Shown here: piece after piece, positions 15,597 through 22,862 of the stretch
How the letters are laid out: each line of letters opens with the position of its first letter
Position numbering within the stretch: the first letter of the stretch is position 1
Source: JBHIDJ01 sp046760105
GTDB taxonomy: Bacteria; Pseudomonadota; Gammaproteobacteria; Acidiferrobacterales; SPGG2
Length of the DNA: 24,292 nucleotides
NCBI GenBank assembly: GCA_046760105.1
Contig: JBHIDJ010000040.1
Location: 1-24,292, forward strand
Direction: 5' to 3'
Translations under genes and position numbers: made by a program
The notes under the pieces: generated by a model
Seen by the model: only the letters and a program-made list of their open reading frames with translations
What the model was told of the DNA's origin: nothing
Databases searched by the model: none

Positions 15597-15863
15597 CTAG
15601 CGACCCCTGAAGGCACCGCGCTTGAGATCGTCCTCAAACTCGTCGGTCCAACGCCGGCCGATACCCGTACGATAATGCCTCGTCACGTCTGTATCCTTAC
15701 GGCGAATTACCACCCATCCTCGTGGATGCTCGACATCGCCGTCTCCATATGGGTCGGGTTTCTCCCTCAATTCAAAGTCACTCTCCCCGTATCCGTACCA
15801 GTCCAGCGATGCACGGTATGAAACTAGCTCAGCGTCCGACACCAGCTTACGTCCCATCCCCAT
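15597..15863 (-). CDS. Small conserved protein of unknown function
   Basis: 88 aa. Reads MGMGRKLVSDAELVSYRASL, then a charged segment, a beta-like GWVVIRRKDTDVTRHYRTGIG and WTDEFEDDLKRGAF at the C-terminus. I recall a small gammaproteobacterial family with the pattern RKLISDAEL...REYxTGxGxxWVxxFExDL, sometimes labelled a regulator without experiment; treat as unknown. No DNA-binding helix-turn-helix is evident. Start: ATG 15863 with an excellent AAAGGAGG six bases upstream; an upstream in-frame ATG (15920) is unnecessary. First gene of a two-gene unit with the DUF123 gene. Confidence 0.7.
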   Translation of the reverse strand: MGMGRKLVSDAELVSYRASLDWYGYGESDFELREKPDPYGDGDVEHPRGWVVIRRKDTDVTRHYRTGIGRRWTDEFEDDLKRGAFRGR

Positions 15864-16080
15864 AGGCACCTCCTTTGCCTTCACGTTCAATTCTGCGCCG
15901 CCTAGTCTCCCGTTGTCCATATCGACTTTTGGCTATACTCTTCCCGTTGCAGGGCCCATGCTGAAGGTACATGCAACTTATGTATGGGTTCTGTGAATTT
16001 TGCCGCCTAAGGGCTGCGAAAAATTTACGGAGCTGTGGCAACGACGGACCCCAGCAGGATAACTAAAAACGACCTGGAGA

Positions 16081-16096
16081 CCGCGCATCAGCGCGG
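16081..16096 (-). terminator. Possible terminator after the methyltransferase gene
   Basis: Perfect 6-bp stem CCGCGC/GCGCGG with a 4-base loop, 23 nt past the stop on the minus strand. A run of five T comes only about 12 nt after the stem, so termination is possible but not canonical. Confidence 0.4.
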
Positions 16097-16119
16097 GAAC
16101 TTTCGCAATCAGAGAAAAG

Positions 16120-17055
16120 CTAGCGCAGCCGGCTCGGCAGCTGCTGCTTAAGAAGCGCAATGTGCGCAGGACCAATACCACAGCAGCCCCCGATTAGCTG
16201 CAGGCCTTGTGCAATCCATCTCTTGGCTTCAGTCACGAGATCCTCTGGCGAGATAATGTCCACAAACTGCCAGTTAGGCATGACAAAATAACCTGAATTG
16301 GGGTAAGCACCCAGGGGGCCAGACCAACGCTCGCGCACCATCGCCAGTCCAGAGTTGGTATCCGTCACATCGCTATGCATCACAGTCATGACAGCTCCAC
16401 CCATGCCGACAACCGTGTCTAGCAGCTCGCTAAAGTCTCTGTCTGGGTAGTCGTGCAGTGCCAGACGCGACTCATTCGGTATGCGCTGACAACTACAACC
16501 GATCCATACTGGTAGCCCGGTCGCAACCGCAGCTTCAACCGCCGGTGCCGCCACTTCAGGTTTCTGCATCATCTCAAGCGCGATCAAATCCACTCCGGCT
16601 TCCGCCAATATGTCTGCCTGTTCGCGGTAGGTGGCACGCAAGGTCGAGGGCCTCAGCCACTTGTCCGGGTCTTGCGAGGCCATAAAGTCTGACATAGAAC
16701 CTGCAATCGCGACCGGGTGGTCAGCGGCATTCTCACGTGCCTGTCTAGCAATCTCCACCGCTCCGCGATTAATGATCTCGACATTGTCTCCAAAGCCGGC
16801 CGGCTCCAGTAAGTGACGCGCACCCGCGAACGTGTTCGTGATGATTACGTCAGCGCCTGCTCGAATATAGTCCTCATGCACGCTCCGAACTACATCGCCA
16901 TGTTCAGATACGGCGATACCGCTCCAGGCGATGTCGTGCATTAGCACGCCGCGTCTTTGCAGCTCCGTGCCGGTGGCGCCATCGAGGATAATGATTTCCT
17001 CGCGTTCAATACGCTCGTGGAGCCAGCTGGGACCAGTGATTAACTTTGTTTCCAC
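16120..17055 (-). CDS. Homocysteine S-methyltransferase family protein
   Basis: 311 aa TIM-barrel of the Hcy-binding family, which transfers methyl groups to homocysteine or related thiols/selenols using zinc. Opening ILDGATGTELQRRG, then ITNTFAGAR and the C-terminal LIGGCCGIGPAHI with Cys291 and Cys292, two of the three usual zinc cysteines. The third ligand normally sits in a GxNC-type motif after the 5th-6th strand; here the aligned place reads VMTVMHSDV (about 223-231), with His or Ser in place of Cys. I recall a subfamily with MHT/MHS at this place, so this may be a genuine variant rather than a defect; substrate then uncertain. Start: GTG 17055, Shine-Dalgarno weak. Divergent from the glycine-zipper gene. 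Confidence 0.85.
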   Translation of the reverse strand: METKLITGPSWLHERIEREEIIILDGATGTELQRRGVLMHDIAWSGIAVSEHGDVVRSVHEDYIRAGADVIITNTFAGARHLLEPAGFGDNVEIINRGAVEIARQARENAADHPVAIAGSMSDFMASQDPDKWLRPSTLRATYREQADILAEAGVDLIALEMMQKPEVAAPAVEAAVATGLPVWIGCSCQRIPNESRLALHDYPDRDFSELLDTVVGMGGAVMTVMHSDVTDTNSGLAMVRERWSGPLGAYPNSGYFVMPNWQFVDIISPEDLVTEAKRWIAQGLQLIGGCCGIGPAHIALLKQQLPSRLR

Positions 17056-17301
17056 CGCGTCTTGGTCGGCGTGCTATCTGGGACTTTCTGTCTGTTCCTC
17101 TGTGAGCGTGCCGACATCAGAACAGTCTACCGGTCGCGGGTAGCTTCGCCAAGCATATTAAAATACCGCTTGCCTGCAATCGTTCCCATTGGCTCCCCCG
17201 TTCAGCTCTGGTTCAGGATGCTCGCGTTAGGATGATGTCAAGCTCGCCGGCTCGAGTTCGCACGACCGGGTGGGTCGGATCAACTATAGAGGAGAGACCA
17301 T

Positions 17302-17862
17302 ATGAAAAGGCTGTCTGTTATCGTTGTCCTGGCAACTGCTGTCGTTGTGGTACCGACCACCTATGCGGGGCACATGGTAGACGAACGCGACAATGACGCA
17401 TTTTACGACGAGGCGCGCGTGGTCGATGTGGAGCCCATTAAGCGAATCGTGCATGTCTCGATCCCCGAGCGCGAGTGCTGGGACGAGAAGGTGCATTCTC
17501 CGGAGGCACACGTGAATGCAGCGGACGCGGCAAGGAATGTGTTCGTCGGCGGCATTATCGGCGGGATTATTGGCCATCAGTTCGGCAGCGGCCGGGGGAA
17601 GGACGCGGCAACACTCGCAGGCACTCTGATTGGCGCTTCCATTGCTCACGATCGCGCAAAGAAATCATTGCGCGCCGTGCAGGATGACTATGTCGCCTAT
17701 GAGCAGCGCTGTCGCATCGTTCATCAACAGCGCACCGAAGAGCGAGTTGATGGTTACTGGGTGACCTATCGCTACCAGGGCGAGATGTTTAGAACGCGTC
17801 TGCCCTACGATCCCGGGGCCCAGATACGTATTCGCGTTCGCGTCACCCCGGTGCACAATTAG
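17302..17862 (+). CDS. Glycine-zipper 2TM envelope protein (17-kDa antigen type)
   Basis: 186 aa. Signal peptide KRLSVIVVLATAVVVVPTTYA (no lipobox Cys follows). Residues about 74-110 hold the glycine-zipper domain, VFVGGIIGGIIGHQFGSGRG then TLAGTLIGASIAHDRAK, seen in Rickettsia 17-kDa antigen and SlyB/OsmB-type proteins. The C-terminal part has two Cys (Cys53 before and Cys134 after the zipper) and a GYWVTYRYQGEMFRTRLPYDPG segment common to this family. Likely outer-membrane or periplasmic, structural or stress-related. Start: ATG 17302, with GAGGAGAG ideally spaced. Single gene; no T-run terminator follows, only a CAAGCG/CGCTTG stem with a 12-nt loop at 17879-17902. Confidence 0.83.
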   Translation: MKRLSVIVVLATAVVVVPTTYAGHMVDERDNDAFYDEARVVDVEPIKRIVHVSIPERECWDEKVHSPEAHVNAADAARNVFVGGIIGGIIGHQFGSGRGKDAATLAGTLIGASIAHDRAKKSLRAVQDDYVAYEQRCRIVHQQRTEERVDGYWVTYRYQGEMFRTRLPYDPGAQIRIRVRVTPVHN

Positions 17863-18356
17863 CGGTATATGGATCCAACAAGCGAGAACGGGCCGGCGCT
17901 TGTGGCACATCAACCTCAAAGGAATGTCCCTGGTGTGCACTTTTGCGCCCTCTAGTACGAAGACACCTCGGCCAAAAACGCCTTTGAAATCGCCCAAGTT
18001 CTCCTTGTAGCCCTTCGGGTTTCTGTCCTCTCTCAACATCGAGACACCATGCACACCAAAGCTGGCGCGGTGGCGCTTGATGTGGCTGCCTTTTGTCCAG
18101 CTCAGATCACATCGACGGCCTGTTCGGTTTCGCTCACACCGGCAGTGACATAAGGCGGGATTGTTACTTTACCGGCGGCCTTCTTAATGAGATTTTGATC
18201 GTCATGGTGCGCGTTAACGCTAGCGTCCAGCCACCCTATGCCGAGCTAACGTTCCTAGACGCGAACAATCAGGCTCTCTACAAAACTAGGACCGATGATC
18301 CGAGCTAGCCGTTGATCGCACTGACTGCTACCATGCGGGTTCTCTCGGCTCCTTGC
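17863..18356. other. 494-bp stretch without an established gene
   Basis: Lies between the glycine-zipper gene and the enoyl-CoA hydratase-family gene. It holds the weak stem at 17879-17902 and protein-like minus-strand frames: one at 18102-18245 (separate entry) and one from ATG at about 18054 reading MHGVSMLREDRNPKG..., then GDFKGVFGRGVFVLEGAKVHT, which runs into the 3' end of the glycine-zipper gene. I recognise neither. Decayed coding DNA is a reasonable guess. Confidence 0.3.
18102..18245 (-). pseudogene. Unrecognised startless coding remnant
   Basis: The minus-strand frame bounded by TAG (18248-18246) and TGA reads GWLDASVNAHHDDQNLIKKA, then AGKVTIPPYVTAGVSETEQA and VDVI. Residue use looks like real protein, but there is no ATG, GTG or TTG start and the opposite strand also stays open. 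Possibly the 3' end of a lost gene. No family assigned. Confidence 0.25.
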
Positions 18357-19148
18357 CTACTGGCCACTAAAGTTCGGCGGCCGTTTTTCGACAAACGCGG
18401 CAATGCCCTCGTGACCATCGCGGGTTGTCGCCATCTGAGCAATGGCCCGCGTCTCAAGTTCCATCTGAGTCTCTAGCGTCCCACTGAAGCTTTCGTTCAG
18501 CAATCTCTTAATCGATCCGAATGCTAGCGTCGGCCCGTTGGCAAGCGTTGTTGCCAGCGCCTCAGCTTCCTGCATAAGGTCAGCGTCGGGAACTACTTTA
18601 TTAATCAGGCCCCAGTCGAGCGCCTCCTGAGCACTGAGGCGGCGATTCGTCAACAAGAGTTCTTGCGCCCGCCTTAATCCGATCAAACGGGGCACGAAAT
18701 ACGTCGCACTACCGTCGGGGGAAAGTCCAACTGCAGTATAAGCCATGGTGAACTGGGCCGATGCGGCAGCCATCACGATGTCGGCGGAAATAGCAAGACT
18801 CATGCCCGCCCCCGCCGCGACGCCGTTCACAGCAGCAATCAGCGGTGTGTCCATGCGGGCAAAGCGCGACGTGGCGGCGTGCAGATAGGTGGTTATCTCC
18901 TTCAATACAGAGGAAATTCGATCGCCAACAGCGGCAAACCCCTTTAGGTCGCCGCCGGCGCTGAACATCTTGTCACCCGCACCGGTAAGCAACACCGCCC
19001 GAATCTTCCGGTCCTCGTCACAGCGGATCGCGACATCCATGAGTTCCCGTGCGAGCGTGAGGTTAATGCTGTTCGCGGCATCTGGCCGGTTCAGAGTAAC
19101 GCGTGCCAGGTGTTCATGAACATCGAATAAGATGGTCTCGTAAGTCAT
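18357..19148 (-). CDS. Enoyl-CoA hydratase/isomerase family protein
   Basis: 263 aa crotonase-fold enzyme acting on an acyl-CoA. Oxyanion-hole segments FSAGGDLKGF (about 62-71) and NGVAAGAGMSLA (108-119) are intact. The first catalytic Glu of true hydratases is not present; instead GLSPDGSATYFVPRLIG puts Asp145 in the place used by PaaG-like isomerases, so isomerisation or another crotonase reaction is more likely than plain hydration. C-terminal HEGIAAFVEKRPPNFSG is typical. Start: ATG 19148, preceded by GGAAG at 8 bases. Lies 90 bp downstream of the CHASE2 kinase gene on the same strand; cotranscription is possible, a functional link is not evident. Confidence 0.87.
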   Translation of the reverse strand: MTYETILFDVHEHLARVTLNRPDAANSINLTLARELMDVAIRCDEDRKIRAVLLTGAGDKMFSAGGDLKGFAAVGDRISSVLKEITTYLHAATSRFARMDTPLIAAVNGVAAGAGMSLAISADIVMAAASAQFTMAYTAVGLSPDGSATYFVPRLIGLRRAQELLLTNRRLSAQEALDWGLINKVVPDADLMQEAEALATTLANGPTLAFGSIKRLLNESFSGTLETQMELETRAIAQMATTRDGHEGIAAFVEKRPPNFSGQ

Positions 19149-19238
19149 TTGTTGTCTTCCGTTCTGGACTAATAGGTTGAGTGAGGGTCAGCAGCGAATA
19201 ACACAGGATTGGATGCTGATTTCGGTCGGCGGCTAAGA

Positions 19239-21767
19239 TTACAACACTTCTATCTTCCGCCGACACTCTCGCAGGGCATCGGCCATCTGCATGCCGCTCT
19301 GGATACGTTTTTTGACATCTTTGTGTAAGGCCCTGTTCACGATCTGGCCTGCACAAGCTGGCAGATCCGCACGTGCTTTGCGCACATCACGGTGCTTCTT
19401 ATTAGCGATTTTGTACATAAGGCCAGACAGCGAATCATCGTCGAACGGCAACTCACCCGTCAACAGCTCATAAAAAGTTACGCCGAGGGAAAACAGGTCC
19501 GAACGCCCATCCAGTTTTTTGTTAGTTAACTGTTCGGGCGACATGTAGCACGGCGTCCCAAGAACGATGCCAGTCTTCGTCGTCCTGGCGTCAACCAGGC
19601 AGGCGACGCCGAAATCAGTTACCTTGGCGTTGCTGTTCTCGCGATCATAAATGATGTTAGCGGGCTTGATGTCGCGGTGAATGACTCGTTGGCCGTGTGC
19701 GTACTCCAGCGCCTCAGCCACCTGTATCATGATGTCGAGCACCTCAGCCACGGGAAGCAAATTTTCGGGCTTGCAGTAGATCGATAAGTCCTCGCCTTGC
19801 ATATAGTCCATCGCAATGTAAGCAAGATCCTGCTCATCACCGACATCGTAGACGGTTACGATGTTAGGGTGATTGAGGCGGCCAGCCGTTCTTGCCTCGC
19901 GAAAGAAGCGCTCCTTGACCTCTGCTAACCTTTCCCCCTCGAACTCTTGCGACAGCGCCAACGTCTTGATGGCTACGACGCGACTGAGTTTTGGGTCCCT
20001 GCCGAGGTAGACGACACCCATCCCGCCCTTGGCAAGTTCCTTTTGAATCTGATAGCGGCCGAGCATGGGTTTCTGTAGGCCTTCAGCATCGAGTATCAGA
20101 CTGCCCGTCGTTGAAGTGCCAACGCCACCACCCAAAACCGTGTTCTCTTCTATGGCCTTACTGCGGGCAAGCCGCTCTTGCACATCCCGGAACCTGCGTT
20201 TATGTGTCGCGATGTGTTGGTATACATTGCGCGCCTTGTTGAATTGACGTTTGCGTTCAAAATCGAGTGCTAGATTGTAGAGCAGCTCCAGTAACGAGTT
20301 ATCCACGTGACACTTGCGAAACTTATCAAACGCAATGTCGAGCTGACCTTGAGATTGGAACGACAGTCCTAGCATGCGGCTGGACTCAGACAGCTCAGCC
20401 TGGAAGCCTTCCAGCCGGTCCTGTACAAGCCCCTTACCCGCGAGCAAAAGGTGTCCACACATGAGCGCCACCGCCGGCGCCATCAACGGGATCCGGAGGG
20501 CCTCCAATATCATCAGTACGAATTGCACATTTAACATAACGATCAGCAGCAAGCCGCTCAATGCCAGGCCGGTGCCGACCCGCAGGCCTGGCAGGATGAA
20601 CATGAGATAAAGCGCCACCACCACAAAGGCACCGACTCGCCCCCAATAAGACAATGAGGGGGCACGGTAAAGATCACCATTGAGTAGACTCGATGTCGTG
20701 TGTGCCATCACCATCACCGGTGGCATCGGTTCCCCGATCGGGGTTGCCAACCGCTCGACAAACTCAGAAGCAGTCAGACCGATCAGTACCACCTTACTGC
20801 GGAAGACCTTGGTGGGTACTTTCTTTTTCTTGACCTCATGGAACGCGAAAACCTGAAATGGCGGTTTATCATCACGTGGCTTGTAAAAGAACGGATACGC
20901 ACGCAAGCGCGAATCCGTGTTAATCATACGTCTGCCTAGTTTTACGCCATGACCGGGTTGGACCTGGATGTCGGTGCGTTTGAGCCCTAAGCTGGCGGCC
21001 GCCATAGCAAGCGGGAATGAAGGCAGGTACTGATCGCCATAAGACAAGACGAGCGGAGCGGCGCTTACAACCCCATCCACCGGCGGATACGGCATGCCTA
21101 AGCCAATACCGGCAACCGCCTGCGCTATCACGGAAATCGGCGCGTCCACCCTGTCCGCATACAAGGGGGCAGCCGGCTGCATGAGCGCCGGCAAGTAGGC
21201 TGAGCCCTTGTCATCCTGGCGGTTGATGTTGCTCAACGTGTACTTGTGCAGGGTCTTCGGCAACGCCGCGACATCGGAAGGCCGCTTGTCGCTGGCATGG
21301 TAAGGGACGGCGAGCACCACGCGGCCCTTTCTGAAGCTCGCCGCTAAGCCACGGTCGGTATCGAGACGAATTACCGCCCGCTTGAGCAGCGCGTTCGCCT
21401 TCTTGCCTAAGGCATTTCCATGGACCTTGCGCAGTTCGCGCAGGACGGCCAGGCCGCGCTCGTTCTGAGATACGTCGAAAGACAGGGTGTATCCAATGGC
21501 CGCCGGACGGGCCGCCAGCAGCTGCCTGTTGACCTCGGCCAGAATGTGCCGGGGCCACGGCCACCGTCCCAATTGCTCTAGCGAGACATCGTCGATGGCG
21601 ATCACCACCACATGTTCATTGGGGGGGCGGGTCAAGGAGTACCGTACGCCCAGATCATAGGCCTTGCGCTCTAAGCCTTGTAGCGTGTCCGTACCGGCCG
21701 TCAAAAAAACGAACAGGGTAACGGCCAAGCCGATGAACCAGTCTTTCTGCCAGAAACCGGTTTTCAC
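19239..21767 (-). CDS. CHASE2-domain membrane sensor Ser/Thr protein kinase
   Basis: 842 aa. TM1 at about 10-27, then an extracytoplasmic CHASE2 domain (about 30-365; VVVIAIDDVSLEQLGRWPWP and KVVLIGLTASE are its hallmarks), then three closely spaced membrane helices at about 376-445. A TPR-like stretch at about 463-535 (NLALDFERKRQFNKARNVYQ) links to the C-terminal kinase, residues 571-836: AKGGMGVVYLGRD, Lys601 (VAIK), HRDIKPAN with Asp699, DFG at 718-720, GTPCYMSPEQ and DGRSDLFSLGVTFYELLTG. All catalytic motifs are intact. A periplasmic signal sensed by CHASE2 presumably controls phosphorylation of cytoplasmic targets; ligand and targets unknown. Start: GTG 21767 with TAAGG upstream. AT-rich TATATACC/TTATAAG sequence at about 21804-21823 probably belongs to its promoter. 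Confidence 0.9.
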   Translation of the reverse strand: MKTGFWQKDWFIGLAVTLFVFLTAGTDTLQGLERKAYDLGVRYSLTRPPNEHVVVIAIDDVSLEQLGRWPWPRHILAEVNRQLLAARPAAIGYTLSFDVSQNERGLAVLRELRKVHGNALGKKANALLKRAVIRLDTDRGLAASFRKGRVVLAVPYHASDKRPSDVAALPKTLHKYTLSNINRQDDKGSAYLPALMQPAAPLYADRVDAPISVIAQAVAGIGLGMPYPPVDGVVSAAPLVLSYGDQYLPSFPLAMAAASLGLKRTDIQVQPGHGVKLGRRMINTDSRLRAYPFFYKPRDDKPPFQVFAFHEVKKKKVPTKVFRSKVVLIGLTASEFVERLATPIGEPMPPVMVMAHTTSSLLNGDLYRAPSLSYWGRVGAFVVVALYLMFILPGLRVGTGLALSGLLLIVMLNVQFVLMILEALRIPLMAPAVALMCGHLLLAGKGLVQDRLEGFQAELSESSRMLGLSFQSQGQLDIAFDKFRKCHVDNSLLELLYNLALDFERKRQFNKARNVYQHIATHKRRFRDVQERLARSKAIEENTVLGGGVGTSTTGSLILDAEGLQKPMLGRYQIQKELAKGGMGVVYLGRDPKLSRVVAIKTLALSQEFEGERLAEVKERFFREARTAGRLNHPNIVTVYDVGDEQDLAYIAMDYMQGEDLSIYCKPENLLPVAEVLDIMIQVAEALEYAHGQRVIHRDIKPANIIYDRENSNAKVTDFGVACLVDARTTKTGIVLGTPCYMSPEQLTNKKLDGRSDLFSLGVTFYELLTGELPFDDDSLSGLMYKIANKKHRDVRKARADLPACAGQIVNRALHKDVKKRIQSGMQMADALRECRRKIEVL

Positions 21768-22862
21768 AATGATGCCTTAGCAGCCAACGTTTATCCCCAC
21801 CACTTATAAAAGGTATATACGATCACATGGGGATATATAAAGGAGGATCCGGGTCTGGCGTTGCCCGGCCTGTCCCTTTTCCCACCCGACAGCCTCAATC
21901 GTCTTTTCTGATGCGATGCGAAAACCAGAGCCAAACTTGTCGACAAAGTGCCGGAAGTGTAGGTTGAATCCGGCCGTACTTGGTGCTGTTTTTGACGCGA
22001 CGGACCCGGTCAAAACGCGAGAACTGCTGGAGCGGATCGAGAATGAGGGCGCCGCGGTATGGAAACTGGCAACCACCTCGTAAACCTAAAGCGACGCGCC
22101 GATCAGGTAAGTGACTCAGAAAAGAAAAAAACACAAAAAGAATCCTAGACGAACTGCGTGAGCTTCTCCACGGAAGCTAGCAGTATAACAATTGACTGGT
22201 GGCCCCAGTAGGGCAAGGTAGACGAAACAAAGCACTTCTTGATCCCGCCGAAGCGGCTCGCTATCAATGGCAGCTCCGTGATCGGTACCTCCTTATTGCA
22301 CCACGCCTCACCCCCGGGCGAAATTGTCGAATGGAACAGGACAGTGGAACGATAGCGCGAACCTACGACCAACGGGGGCCGCCGCTCTCACCCACTAACT
22401 TGCAGGCCCCGAGGGTCGTTCCGAGCTCGGTCCGTTGCTACTTAGACGCTTGCCTCCCACAGGCGATCCGCGTACGATGGATTGAGCGGCGAAGAACAAA
22501 TTGCCACGCCTCTTTTCACAGGAGGCCCTGATGGAACCGGGGTGGCTGGGACGCAGCAGTAGAGCATTAATAATAAGACAACAAGTGAAAGCGCGCACAC
22601 ACGTTCAAGGGGTAGGCCTGCGTGCGCGGGCTTCCTCGTCTCCAGAAGTTTTTCTCAACCCAAAAGCAGCTTGTAGCCAGTTCACCTAGTCTAGACGGCT
22701 GTCGTTTATTGCCGCCGGGTGGCAGGCGTTGAGAACAGCGGATGGACAACACATCGGGATCGTGAATCGCCCCGATCAACTGGTGCGTTCAACTCTCGAT
22801 GCGTCGGATAGAAAGAAATGCTAACCACGCGCTTTATGGCCAGGCCGACAGGAGTTTAGATC
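21768..22862. other. Gene-poor 1.1-kb divergent intergenic region
   Basis: Between the CHASE2 kinase and the TIR gene. Contents: AT-rich promoter-like DNA near 21800-21840; a cryptic CX2C...CX2C frame (separate entry); an A-rich tract at 22117-22141; an unrecognised 75-codon minus frame at 22145-22372 (TTG start only); a 53-codon plus frame at 22531-22689 with AGGAGG before its ATG but unnatural composition; inverted repeats CGCGCAC/GTGCGCG (22592-22628) and ATCGGG/CCCGAT (22753-22776). No convincing complete gene. Confidence 0.4.
21841..22083 (+). CDS. Cryptic zinc-ribbon-like ORF, start unclear, possibly decayed
   Basis: Open frame from just after a TAA (21838) to TAA 22081-22083. It reads RVWRCPACPFSH early, then STKCRKCRLNPAVLGAVFDA, then TDPVKTRELLERIENEGAAV and WKLATTS. 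Two CX2C pairs separated by 25 residues look like a zinc-binding knuckle, and the C-terminal half looks like ordinary helical protein. AAAGGAGG at about 21838-21846 is a strong ribosome site, but no ATG/GTG/TTG follows at the right distance; the first ATG (21916) would lose the first CX2C. Either a start mutation (a remnant), a non-standard start, or chance. Not recognised as a named family. Confidence 0.35.
   Translation, partial: RRIRVWRCPACPFSHPTASIVFSDAMRKPEPNLSTKCRKCRLNPAVLGAVFDATDPVKTRELLERIENEGAAVWKLATTS

Noticed and set aside
22145..22372. 75-codon minus frame in the intergenic region
   Set aside because: Only a TTG start without a usable ribosome site and no recognised family; left as part of the gene-poor region.
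22531..22689. 53-codon plus frame with AGGAGG before ATG and a VQGVGLRA string resembling acylphosphatase VQGVGFR
   Set aside because: The rest of the acylphosphatase fold is absent, and the flanking residues are Arg/Ser-rich and unnatural; the match is most likely chance.
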